Origin: Aporrectodea caliginosa
Taxonomy: Eukaryota > Annelida > Clitellata > Crassiclitellata > Lumbricidae
Assembly: GCA_020284085.1 (NCBI GenBank)
Contig: JACEVL010000280.1
Coordinates: forward strand, 165,001 to 229,000
Direction of reading: 5' to 3'
Length of the DNA: 64,000 nucleotides
Shown: one piece after another, positions 9,646-19,868 of the stretch
Position numbering within the stretch: the first letter of the stretch is position 1
Layout of the letters: each line of letters starts with the position of its first letter
Made by a program: the position numbers and the translations under genes
Notes under the pieces: model-generated
The model's database searches: none
What the model was told of the DNA's origin: nothing
What the model saw: only the letters and a program-made list of their open reading frames with translations

Positions 9646-11507
9646 CCTTCGCAGGACGGAGAGGGGTAAATATAATTACCCCAGGGGTGTTTAAATGCTG
9701 ATTGCGGAGCAACCGTAGGCAGTTATAATTTGACGTTCCATGTGTTTACAAGTTAATACCTCTGACATATTCTTACACCAAAGCCAGGAAAATATCATGT
9801 TGTGGGAAGAAGATTTTTGAGTCCAAAGTGTCCTGGGGTAAAAATTAACCCCTCTTCGTCCTCGACGTCGTTATTTATTCGTTCATGGTAAATATGCATT
9901 TTTCAAAGATATTTTTCATAAGTAACCTGTAATCAGAAATAAAGTACTGAATCTACCGTGGAATTCGATTTCAATAGTTGCAATAATTTTGGGAGTGCAC
10001 TTTCCAAGATGGCGGCCAAGATGGCCGCCAAAACACAGAAATATGCATATTTCAGCTCACAGGTTTGCCATAATGACAAATTAACTATCCAATTTCATAG
10101 TTACGAGGTTAAGGAATCTATTTATCGTAGTGAGAATAGTCTGTCAATACTAATTTCCAAGATGGCGGCCAAGATAGTCGCCAAAACACAGAAATATGCA
10201 TATTTCCGCTCATAGGTAAGCTAGAATGACAAATGAACCCTCCACTTTCATAGATCCCAGGTGAAGGAATCCATTTATCGTAGTGAGAAAAGTCTGTCAA
10301 TACTAATTTCCAAGATGGCAGCCAAGATGGTCGCCAAAACACAGAAATATGCGTATCTCAACTCATAGGTTTGCTACAATGACAAATGAACCGTCCTCTT
10401 TCATAGCACCGAGGTCAAGGAACCATTTATCGTAGTGAGAATAGTCTGTCAATACTAATTTCCAAGATGGCGGCCAAGATGGCCGCAAAACACAGAAATA
10501 TGAATATGTCTGTCTGTCAATACCACTTTCCAAGATGGCCGCCTTCCCTTAGAGGTAAATTAGTATTGGCAGACTATCCGCACTATGATACATGGATTCC
10601 TTGACATCGGAACTATTCAAGTGGAGGATTCATTTGTCATTCTAGCTTACCTATGAGCGGAAATATGCATATTTCCGTGTTTTGGCGGCCATCTTGGCCG
10701 CCATCTTGGAGAGTGGTATTGACATACTATTCTCACTACGATAAATGGATTCCGTGACCTTGGAACTATGAAAGTGGAGGGTTCATTTGTCATTGTAACT
10801 TACCTTTGAGCGGAAAAATGCATATTTCTGTATTTTGGCGGCCATCTTGGTTGCCATCTTGAAAAGTGGTATTGGCAGCCTATTCTCACTACGATAAATG
10901 AATTCCTTGACCTTGGAACTATGAAAGTGGAGGGTTCATTTGTCATTCTAGCTTACCTATGAGCGGAAATATGCATATTTCTGTGTTTTGGCGGCCATCT
11001 TGGCCGCCATCTTGGAAATTGGTATTGACAGACTATTCTCACTACGATAAATGGATTCCGTGACCTTGGAACTATGAAAGTTGAGGGTTCATTTGTCATT
11101 CTAACTTACCTATGAGCGGAAATATGCATATTTCTGTATTTGGGCGGCCATCTTGGCTGCCATCTTGGAAAGTGGTATTGACAGACTATTCTCACTACGA
11201 TAAATGGATTTCCTGACCTTGGAACTATGAAAGTTGAGGGTTCATTTGTCATTCTAGTTTACCTACGAGCGGAAAAATGCATATTTCTGTGTTTTGGCGG
11301 CCATCTTGGCCGCCATCTTGGAAATTGGTATTGACAGGCAATTCCAACTAGGATAGATCGATTCCTTGACATTTGAACTATTAGAATTGATACTTAAGTT
11401 TTTATTGTACCTTATCTATGAGCTGAGATATTAAAAATTGCTTTGGGGTAAAAAATATATCCCTCTTCGTCCTCCGTGTATCGTAAAATGTCTTCGTCCT
11501 GCGAAAG
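9646..11507. mobile_element. fold-back piggyBac-like element with YY1-like arrays
   Basis: Flanked by TTAA at 9642-9645 and 11508-11511. Terminal inverted repeats begin CCTTCGCAGGACG on the left and CTTTCGCAGGACG on the right. The interior holds about nine to ten units of 150-157 bp. Units up to about 10540 run in one orientation and those from about 10550 to 11400 in the opposite one, so the element can fold into a long hairpin. Each unit carries paired CCAAGATGG/CCATCTTGG cores, usually as GCGGCCATCTTGG, which matches the known YY1 consensus. No transposase. ORFs such as 9958-10215 are by-products. Confidence 0.8.
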
Positions 11508-11726
11508 TTAAGAGAATGGCTTAAACAGTGAAGAGTCTGCTTTATTAGCAAGAACATTCGTAGAAGGGGAATCTGACTGAATAAAACCAGAGCGTTTTAA
11601 ACTGTTATTCAGACGTTCTATGCGGGTTTGTCCTTTTCGCTCGCAGTATAAGTCCGCGTTCCAACAACATGCTCACATAGATTCGTTCTGCGATTAATAT
11701 ATATATATTTATATAAATTTATATAA

Positions 11727-11960
11727 TTTTTATATTATATTCGTTTATTCAACAATCCGGTTGACAAACCGCAAGCTGGTTACTGTGTAGCCTACAATTA
11801 GGCAATTCACAAGACACATAATCTTAACTACTAACAGAACAAACACAAAGCATATCACAAAGCCCAACGGGGGCTCGAACTCGGTACCTCACGGTCTCTT
11901 TGCCAGATGTTATCTAATGAGCCACGGGCCACCCTAATTAGATGCCATAGAATTCCATTT
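11727..11960 (-). mobile_element. tRNA-derived SINE-2
   Basis: On the minus strand a tRNA-like head (about 11940-11868) has GTGGCTCATTAGATAAC and a B-box-like GAGTTCGAGCC. It is followed by a body and a 3' end containing GTCAACCGGATTGTT and GAATAAACGAA. The 3' end is shared with the (ATT)n-tailed sequence at 43262-43400, suggesting a LINE partner with that tail. Confidence 0.6.
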
Positions 11961-12079
11961 TATTATTATGTCAATGTACATGTAATGTAATGCAATGTAA
12001 ATCTTCTAAAATTTCTCAGCGCCCACAAAAGCCACGTCTATGTTCTATTTGTATGTAATGTCATTGTCATTTCCTGGTC

Positions 12080-12420
12080 TGCTAGTTTGTTTGGCTAGTT
12101 GAAGTAACACTCGTTGCTATTCACTAGATGGCAGGAAATACTTTATCCAGCCAGCTTCGATATAATCTGCACAAAACTATTTAAATCGCTCGCCATTTTG
12201 TACGGTTGGAAGTTGAATTCAGATTGTCGTTGAAATGCATCACTAATAAAAATGGTAAGATTTTAGCACTTAGTTTATATAATTTTGAAATTTAATCGTC
12301 TGAAACAGTTATAATGCAAAGCTCGATCATTGTTGCTGTTGCTAATGTAATAATATTTCAAACTTAATGTTTGACTCTCTCGTACACATGCGCTCACAGT
12401 TACTTAGTTTCAGTTCGGGG
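12080..12420 (+). other. repeated upstream block, copy b (possible promoter/first exon)
   Basis: Closely related to 33325-33720. Shares CACTAGATGGCAGGA, ACTTTATCCAGCCAGCTTCG, CTCGCCATTTTGTACGG and GAATTCAGATTGTCGTTGAA, followed by a donor-like ATGGTAAGATTTT at about 12255. It precedes ZNF2 by about 7.6 kb. A noncoding first exon with its donor is plausible but unproven; the piggyBac and LINE pieces lie between. Confidence 0.4.
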
Positions 12421-12423
12421 AAA

Positions 12424-12535
12424 ATATTAACTCTAAATAAAATTCTGGATCATTCAAGGTCATTTCAAGGTCAGAAAATATTAACTCTAAATTCTGGATC
12501 ATTCAAGGTCATTTCAAGGTCAGAAAAAAATTAAA
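12424..12535 (+). repeat. tandem duplication of ~55 bp
   Basis: Two adjacent copies of a segment containing CTGGATCATTCAAGGTCATT and AATATTAACTCTAAAT. Confidence 0.8.
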
Positions 12536-12591
12536 TCTAGCAAAAATCAGAGAAAAATGACCAGATCTTAGCCAATAATTCGGTAAACCCG

Positions 12592-13010
12592 TAGTTTAGG
12601 TTGGTATTTTATTTTATATCGTCAAATTAAAATGGAAGCTGGATTAAGGGAAAAAAATTGTTTCACTAACTCCAAGTGGGTGTCACGACAACTCGTCGAA
12701 CGACATTTCGTCTACGATACTTCGTCGAGCGACATTTCGTCGAACGACATTTCGTCTACAAAGTTATTTGATGTTGTCACTTTAAAATGGACGCTGGATT
12801 GATGAAAAAAAACTGTTTCACGAAATGGAAGTGGGATTGATGAAAACATTCCTGTTTTAAAATAGAAGCTGGATTGATCGAAATAATTTTTACCGTAAAT
12901 AGAAGCTGGAAATCAACCTGGATGCATGGATGAAAATAGGTTTCCATTCAATAGAAGCTGGATTGATGAAAATAATCTTGTCAGTAATTAGAAGCTGGAT
13001 TCATGAGAAT
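12592..13010 (+). mobile_element. MITE family M, right end missing
   Basis: Begins with the family terminus GGTAAACCCGTAGTTTAGG and continues into units around GAAGCTGGATTGATGAAA. A nested cluster of CGTCGAACGACATTTCGTC repeats lies at 12690-12760, after which a second family M start-like segment appears. No right terminal repeat was found before 13030. Confidence 0.6.
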
Positions 13011-13129
13011 ATATAGCACGTTTTAGCGAAAGTTCTATAAGAAAGCGGCCTCTGTTGATTAGCCGTATTGGATACAGAGACACTTGTAGACGAGTTTACG
13101 ATTACGACGTTTACAATCCATAGACTGCG

Positions 13130-13905
13130 ATGCACCATGTGAGACTTTCCACCATTGTTTTCTTTACACTGAGACCCAGACCTCCCCTCAGAAGTTCTCC
13201 TCTGTTCCAGAACGCCTCCCTTTTCATTTGTTATTATCTTAGTCTTGAATTGGCATCTGCAATAATCCTCTATTTCTAAACTTTCATAATAACAAAACTG
13301 GTAGATGTGCTCGATCTCTGCACCGTCGATAGCAATAGTTATTGTTTTCTTAGTATTTACTGAATCTCATCACCTTTGTTTTCTTTCTATTTATCCTCAT
13401 ACTAATAGTCTTCAGCTGTTTTGTTCATTTCATCCATTATTCTCTGCAGCCTGGCATTGGTACTATTGCCTGGTCATCTGCAAATCTTACGGCCTTTAGC
13501 AGACTCCCCAAACTTTACTCCGTCATCCACATTTTAAAGTGTTTTCAATATCTACGGCAATTATATCAGATCAACCGTATACAGACTCACCAGACCTGTA
13601 CCTCTTGCTACATCAGGACACGTCTTTAACTCTGGTTCTGCCCTTAATTTGACCACCATAATTCTGTCTTCATGTCTTTCGATGCTGTAGACACTCCTTC
13701 GAACAGCAGCAGTGTGACTCCTGTCTGTTGCTCATTCACTTTCTAGTATACGACCCTCTGTCCACTCTTCTTCATCCTTCCTTCTGACTGCTGCAGTTGA
13801 CCCAGGATCTGCATTCGTCTTGCTCTTTTCATTTCACTTATTGCTTTTGCCTACTTCCCAGCTCTTTGCATTGTCCGAATATTCCAGGTTCCTGTCCTCA
13901 GATGA
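13130..13905 (-). mobile_element. decayed EEP/RT LINE remnant
   Basis: On the minus strand, about 13895-13850 reads GTWNIRTMQRAGK, the N-terminal hallmark of LINE endonucleases often annotated as craniofacial development protein 2-like. Near 13690 a block reads RIMVVKLRAEP, a downstream endonuclease motif. 13330-13150 resembles the late RT region (IEHIYQFCY, FLEQRRTSEG-like). Endonuclease and RT pieces are much closer than in an intact element, so there is a large internal deletion, and stops are frequent. Confidence 0.55.
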
Positions 13906-14253
13906 TATTGTTTTGGGACACGGGTTTCGCTAGCTGAAGACCAACGAGGCCCTGCTGCCTCGTCGGCCAGAAGTTCACTCCCTGGGTAGTCGTTAGCTTC
14001 ATTCGTGTTGTCGATTTCATGGTGCTTAGTATAGATAGGGATGTGGTTTCACGTATCTTTCCTCCCGGTATTTTTACAAGCATCGATTTCATCCAGCGTC
14101 CATCCTTCTGGCTCTTTGGGAAATAGGACATCAAGCGTCTCTGAAACTCTTTGATGTTCAAACGCCTTCCATACCACCTACACGTGGTACTTCTGTGCAA
14201 GCAAAGTGTATCGAGTCCTTTCCGGGATATGCAAAATGTACGGGTTTCGCTGA
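13906..14253 (-). repeat. LINE-associated 5' monomer, copy 1
   Basis: Paralogous to 17983-18230: both contain TCGATTTCAT, GGCTCTTT, TTGATGTTCAAA and ACCTACACG in the same order. Lying just 5' of the LINE remnant on the minus strand, the two copies look like tandem 5' monomers, now separated by the piggyBac insertion. Confidence 0.45.
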
Positions 14254-14512
14254 TTAACCCTCATGCGACCAACATATTTTACTCCTTAATATGACCAACT
14301 GGGGTCCCGGGGGACCCCAATTGTCACTCACACGTTTATGCATTCTGCTCTTGTTGAAACGTCACTTTATTTTGCTACAAGTTAAAGTTCTAACTTGTCA
14401 TTGTTTACCTGGGTATTGCTTACCATCTAATAGTCTGATAAGATAAAATTAGTGTTTTACTGAGTGTCAAGACTGGACAAGATGACCTAACTAATTGCTG
14501 AAATAAACATTG

Positions 14513-14821
14513 TCATGAGTTGTACTGAAAAGTTTTAATAGCAGCTATCACAAACAGCTTGCTGCTGACTGTGTTCGCCACACACTGCCGGTTGCATAGA
14601 GTACATTCACGTGCTGCCTTCTTGTCATTACCGCGTTGACACAATGAGCATCGCTGACGCTTGGCCTTGGTCTTTGAGCCTTTGGAGATTGAAGCTGAGT
14701 GTGGTTGACGGGGTTGAGCTTCTACACCACAGTTCTTCATCGCAGCTCTGATTGGTGCTTGGATTGTAGGAGTCATTGCTCGTTGTTTCATGTGAGGTGT
14801 TACCATGGCATACCCAACCAC
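14513..14821 (-). pseudogene. piggyBac transposase, C-terminal Cys-rich part
   Basis: The minus-strand frame begins with the repeated GYAMVT junction and continues to a cysteine-rich end containing RCSLCQRG, ECTLCNRQC and a short tail. This matches the zinc-binding C-terminal domain that piggyBac transposases use for DNA-end binding. It is separated from the catalytic part (16106-17725) by the nested insertion. Confidence 0.8.
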
Positions 14822-16094
14822 GGTCCAGAAGTTGGGGTCCTACTAGAATGTGAGTGGGGTAGGGGGGAAGTCTGCCAGCGCCGGCTGAAGCCACGATTGC
14901 CAGAATGCAAGAAGCCCCTAACGACTAGGGGGTATGGGGGAGCGTCGTAAGCTCCCCCCCATCCGGGGTCTGGGGCCCGCCCCAGCTCGGCTACAATTTT
15001 GAGCATTTTATGCCAAATGGAGTACATTTTGGGCTTTATTTACCTCAAATTTTTCACCGATGATTTCGATATAAAAGTACCTAAACCAGCTAGATCTGTG
15101 AAAAAATATGACTTTATTATATGAAGAAACTGGAAGTGACAAGGGTTTAAGAGAATTGAACGGAAAAGAGTAGAAATAAGCTCTAGAACAGTACGTGTTT
15201 GTCAAAACTAGGAACATCGGCCGGGAGGAAGCCTGGACGGGTCATTTTCTCAGAATACCGTTAAGGCGTTTATGTTCCCCTACAGAGTACACTGTGGCAA
15301 ATCCCCACCAAACAGAGGAGGCATAACGTAGCCGTGCGAGGATAGTAACTCTAACAATGTCAAAGAGACGTTCACCGTGGTGACCGTGGGCGACCAAAAC
15401 ACGTAGCGCGAACATAGATTTTCGGGGTTTGCAGCATATTTTGTCCATGTGTGCCCCAAAGCCAATCCGATCAGAGATAGTGACGCCCAAAATAACCATC
15501 TCCTGAACCCGCTCGATGCCAGTGATGGGAGGAGGGAGGGCAATAGGTTTGGACCTCGGTCGTTTGACAACCATTTCTCTGGTCATAGCATGGTTTAATT
15601 TAAGATTGCTAATGGATGCCCATTGCCCACTTAGAGATATGGTCAAGTTCAGAAAGAGTGCTGTCAATGCAGGAAGCAGGGACCAGCTTGCAAGTAGCTA
15701 TAGTCGCCATATTTAGGGAGACGGTTTCTACTGTATTTAGGTTTAAGGCTATGACAAAATCAGTAGGTCCAAGGCCAGAGCCTTGTAGTATACTGGCATT
15801 AATGGTACAGAGGGGAGAGATTGCAGAAGGCAAGAAGTTCCTAACGACTATAGGCAGTATGGGAAGCGTCGTAAGTAAGTCCCCCCTCCCCAATCGGGGT
15901 CTGGGGCGGAGCCCCATAAGCCGACTACAATTTTGAGCATTTGATACCAAATGGAGTGCATTTTGGGCTCTTGTTTGCCTCACAATTTTCAAAAGTTGGA
16001 GGGGACCGTCCCAACCTGTTCGAAAGTTGGGGGGGACGCGTCCACGGCCGTCCCAACCTGTTCGAAAGTTGGGGAGGACGCGTCCCACGGGTCC
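14818..16094 (-). mobile_element. insertion within piggyBac, containing LINE family C fragment
   Basis: Bounded by a ~28-bp duplication of the transposase sequence (CATGTGAGGTG...CCATGGCATACCCA at 14789-14817 and about 16095-16124). Minus-strand 15830-15242 encodes a broken reverse transcriptase: LQGSGLGPTDFV, VPASCIDSTLSELDHI, VVKRPRSKP, VILGVTISDRIGFG and YASSVWWGFA, with the catalytic YADD segment deleted. The fragment lies between two ~150-bp direct repeats (14896-15050 and 15836-15985). 16000-16090 holds short tandem units around TTCGAAAGTTGGGG. Confidence 0.65.
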
Positions 16095-16105
16095 CATGTG
16101 AGGTG

Positions 16106-17725
16106 CGTTACCATGGCATACCCAAGGTCTGTCAGAAACAGACGTCGTCGACGTGTGGCATTCAAAGTCTGCCAGTCTGGGTTGTTGCCCACCCACAGAA
16201 TGTAAGAAGCAATTCCATCGATGTCAAGGATGTTGAAAAAAAGCACCATGGGCCAACGGTTAATCTTTCTTCTTGTGGTGTGCATTGTAGCCAGGTGATC
16301 CATATTGTCAACACCGCTTTTGGTTCCATTGTAATGGAGGATTATTTCTGGCTTGTTGCTCATCTGAGCATCAGTGGTGGCATCGTGGTGCAGCGTGGAT
16401 ATAGCTAACACAGCTTTACCTGGTTTAGGAACAAACGATACAAGAGTAAGTTGGTCATGAAATCCAAACAAAGAGCTCAATTCCTGGCGCCCACGCCTGG
16501 CCTTCATTGCCTCTGGAACTTGAGGTTTGTTGCTACGAATTGTACCAACATATGTCATTCGATCTGCAAGTAGCTGCTCTGCAAGATCAACAGATGAAAA
16601 AAAGTTATCTGCCACCACGTTCCTGCCACTGTGCCGCCATGGCGATACCAATTGTTTCACTACTCTTGCGCCTTGTCCTGTCTCACGCTGAGTTCCCTCC
16701 TGTCTGCCCAGATATATGTCCGCAGTAAGTGGATATGAAGTGACAGCGTCGCAGCACCACCATATTTTGATACCGTATTTTGCAGGTTTGGATGGTATGT
16801 ACTGCCTGAAGTTGCATCGGCCACGGTAAGCCACAAGCTGCTCATCTACGCACAGATCAGGACCAGGAACAAAAAACTTTGGCAGTTGAGCAGTACACAT
16901 TGTCCATATGTCACGGAAAGCGGCCAGTTTGTCGTGTTTCAACCTTTCATCACGCGTTGCCTTGTCGTCGAATCTCATGTACTTCATGATGCAGCGAAAT
17001 CGTGTCCTAGACATGGTTGCAACAAAAACTGGCCTGCCTTCACGCTCAGACCACAAGCTTGACTGTGGCTCATGATTTCCTCTGTAGACACCTGCCAGTA
17101 TGCAGAGTCCAATGAACGCAATCATTTCCTTGTCATTGACAGGTTTCCATTCAGCGCGTTGATTTTCAGGATTTTGTTCATTCCAGGCACGTATTCGTCT
17201 CCTTGCCTCCCTGTTCGTCTGAAGAACAATTCCGTCAATAATTTCCGGGGTCAAGAAAAGCTGGTACGTATCAAAAATTGTGTCACACCGTGATGTGGCA
17301 GTTACACCAGCAGGTGTTCGAATGATATCTTGAACACGCCGACGGCCTGATGCCGGTGGCTGTGTTTCCCAAAGAAAGCCGTTTTTGCCAGTCATCAGAT
17401 GACCTGAAGCCGATTTTGCTTGAACTGCAACACCTTGCTGTCTTCCTACTCCTCTACCACGCAGACCACGACCACGACCTCTTGTTCCAACTGAAATAGG
17501 CCTACTGTTTTGACCACTGTTGGCTGGAGCAGGTAGGCATTGCGCACCTATGTCGACTTCGTCATCTGCACTTTCCACATCGCTATGTTCAGAGTACTCA
17601 GATACATGATCATCATTCTCTGAAACTGAGTCATTGTCATTATCTGTGCTGTCGTCACTCTCGTCAAGAATTATTCGTAGTGCTTCTTTTGCACTGTATC
17701 GCGCCAGACCAATTCTCGCTGTCAT
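16106..17725 (-). pseudogene. piggyBac transposase, N-terminal and catalytic part
   Basis: An acidic N-terminus (runs of Asp, Glu and Ser, residues 20-60) and an RG-rich basic stretch (80-95) precede the DDE-type transposase fold. The three catalytic aspartates are visible at about residues 294 (LCVDEQL), 373 (VADNFFSS) and 473 (GVDNMDH), the piggyBac DDD triad. The protein would cut and paste DNA at TTAA sites in the nucleus. The native frame runs to about residue 540 (GYAMVT); beyond that the reading frame enters inserted DNA and adds 38 foreign residues. The catalytic core looks undamaged, but loss of the C-terminal domain probably abolishes activity. Confidence 0.9.
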
Positions 17726-17982
17726 AATAAATGTTCAAACAGTACCGTTAAGTTCTCTAAAATGCACTGCTAAAGCTGGGGTCCTCCGGGACCCCACTGG
17801 ATTTTATTTATTTAAAAAATAACCGTAGGAGCAAATCCGGATTTCACTAGACGTAAACAGTGAGCGATATCCAGGTGACAAATTCATAAAATGCCGTAAA
17901 AAATATCTCATAGCCCAAAAGTAGCACAAGCCTATGCAGCGCTGGGGTCCCCCAGGACCCCAGTTGGTCGCATGAGGGTTAA

Positions 17983-18230
17983 AGACCGAAGAGGCCGTGC
18001 TATCTCTCCTGCCAAAGGGGTCACTCCCATGGTAATCTTTAGCTTCATTAGTTTTGTCGATTTCATCGTCCTGGCTCTTTTTGGGGAAATTTGATATCAT
18101 GTGTCTCTTAAACCCATTGATGTTCAAAAGTTCTCCCTATTACCTACACGAGATCCTGCTGCTTAACCAAAGTGTATCGTGGACGACCGAGTCCTTGCCG
18201 GCATAAGGAAAATTACCAGAAGGACGGACG
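17983..18230 (-). repeat. LINE-associated 5' monomer, copy 2
   Basis: Diverged paralogue of 13906-14253 on the other side of the piggyBac insertion. No coding potential. Confidence 0.45.
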
Positions 18231-18689
18231 CTTTCATTTTTATAAAACGGCTACATAAACCGAACATTTAAGACTTTTGTTGTTTATCTCTTAAGTGCTT
18301 TGTGCATATTTCAGATGTCAGTGTTAAGTCAAATCTTCGGATAGACAAAGCATGTATAGCAAGTTACAAAATTACCAACTTTGACTTTCATACTTGAAAG
18401 CGGCTATGAAGATTTGAGATAGAGACTGATTTAAAATTGGCTTGATGTCGTTTGTCAATTCATGGAATGGTGTATTTCTAGGTACAGGCGTCAGGCCATT
18501 CTGTTTTGAGACAGATCGGTAAAAGAGAACTGTTTAAGCAAGACAAATTTTTAGTAGAAAATTACTTAAAGAATTTCTGGAAATGTGCCTTGCCATTATT
18601 AGGCTACTAACTAGTCAGTAGTCACTCAACTACAAATCGTAATTATCGTTATCGTAAACTACACAAGTTTGTTAAAGCTAAGCGCAGAG
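18231..18689. other. no gene seen
   Basis: No supported ORF, RNA gene or element ends. Confidence 0.5.
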
Positions 18690-19140
18690 CACCAGCTTAT
18701 TCACGAGCGCTGCGTCGTATCACAGATGTTGTCCAGAGTCCGGTTGCCGGACAGACCAGAGACAGACAGGTCAACTGTTATGGCGGCTTTCGTTAGGGAC
18801 GAGAAAGCTTGAAATACAGAGGATCGGATAGATCAGGGTAAGATTTCTGGAAGAGGTGGGACTTCAATTTGGAAAGATTGTGGCATGATGAGTAGACGGT
18901 GAGTGGCAGTTTTGTTGGAGGAACTGAGAATTTCGGGGATTCAAAGGGTTTTTGTTTCAGAGTTGAGGTGCATTGTGGGATATGGATCGGTTTGAGAACT
19001 TGAGGCGAATGGTGACTGAGGGACGGGAGAGAGTGGGATATGAGGACGAACCGGTAGACCGAGATGGCTGGCTGGATAGCGAAGAGTTGGCAAAGGTACA
19101 TTGGCTGGTAGTATTACATTGAGTTGTAGGTTAATGATAA
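18690..19140 (-). mobile_element. LINE 3' fragment within a duplicated unit, copy 2
   Basis: Paralogue of 3776-4300, beginning ACCAGCTTATTCACGAGCGC. The minus strand encodes LSKLKSHLFQKSYPD, a LINE ORF2 C-terminal block. It lies immediately upstream of the ZNF2 leader as copy 1 does for ZNF1. Confidence 0.55.
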
Positions 19141-19239
19141 GCCTTTGACGTAGATGCCCTGAAGCATTTTCAGCCAGTGGAGTGATTTAAGAACGGGAGT
19201 GATATTGTGATGCTTTGGCGTATTTGGTGATGCTTGAGT

Positions 19240-19868
19240 ATATAATTATGAATGAACTGTCTTTCCACTGTATTTAGCTGCAATGAAATTATGTAACTGT
19301 AAGCATGTTAAATATTGACGTTTTTCTGTTATTTTTCAGCAAGTATATGAAAATGATGACCAACTTTTTCAGAGCATCAACATCTAGTTGTAAGACAAGG
19401 TTTCATCTTAACCATACTACATTGGATTTGTTTTACCCTAACTTTCGCTATATTCCACAATTTTATCTTCACTAAGTTTATCCCATATAATAGCATAAAA
19501 TTTAATGTGTGCTGTTATACAGCGGATGGAAAGCTTCAGTATTTCTTTATGAAGTTTTTCTGTGGGAATAATTTCTTATTTTACTCGAAAAGAACTACTA
19601 CTGATACGTGAAACATGAAGTCTTCTTGTAAGCATCTGAAAGGCGAACGTAAATGCAGTAATCGGTAATGTGCGAAACTGTTAGATAGGCCAACAACAAT
19701 ATTATTGCGGAAACATTTTAATTGCTTTTAACTCAGCCTTGTCAAGAATTTGTGATGGGATGCACATACGAATCAGTTAAAACACAAACGGGTGTCAATT
19801 ATTTCAGAAACATCCCACAGATCATCAAAGAACCGATACTGGAGAAGAACGTTGAAATTAACAATTAA
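19240..19868 (+). other. ZNF2 leader
   Basis: Homologue of the ZNF1 leader, with an acceptor-like TGTTATTTTTCAG at about 19329-19341, followed by a segment starting ATGAAAATGATGACC, and a MKSSCKHLKGERK mini-ORF near 19616. It may contain unannotated 5' exons; no continuous frame into ZNF2 is visible. Confidence 0.45.

Larger units (their letters stand above)
14258..17978 (-). mobile_element. piggyBac transposon, complete ends, transposase split
   Basis: Exact TTAA target duplications lie at 14254-14257 and 17979-17982. Terminal inverted repeats start CCCTCATGCGACCAAC on the left and mirror as GTTGGTCGCATGAGGG on the right. Subterminal palindromes GGGGTCC...GGACCCC lie near both ends. The element is 3721 bp, larger than usual because a ~1.28 kb insertion (14818-16094) splits the transposase. 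It sits between two monomers of a LINE-associated repeat. Confidence 0.93.

Noticed and set aside
9958..10342. ORFs with MAAKMAAKTQKYAYF repeats
   Set aside because: Translation of the YY1-motif repeat units of a noncoding fold-back element.
11868..11940. Functional tRNA gene on the minus strand
   Set aside because: tRNA-like, but embedded in a SINE with a LINE-type 3' end and no poly-T terminator directly after it.
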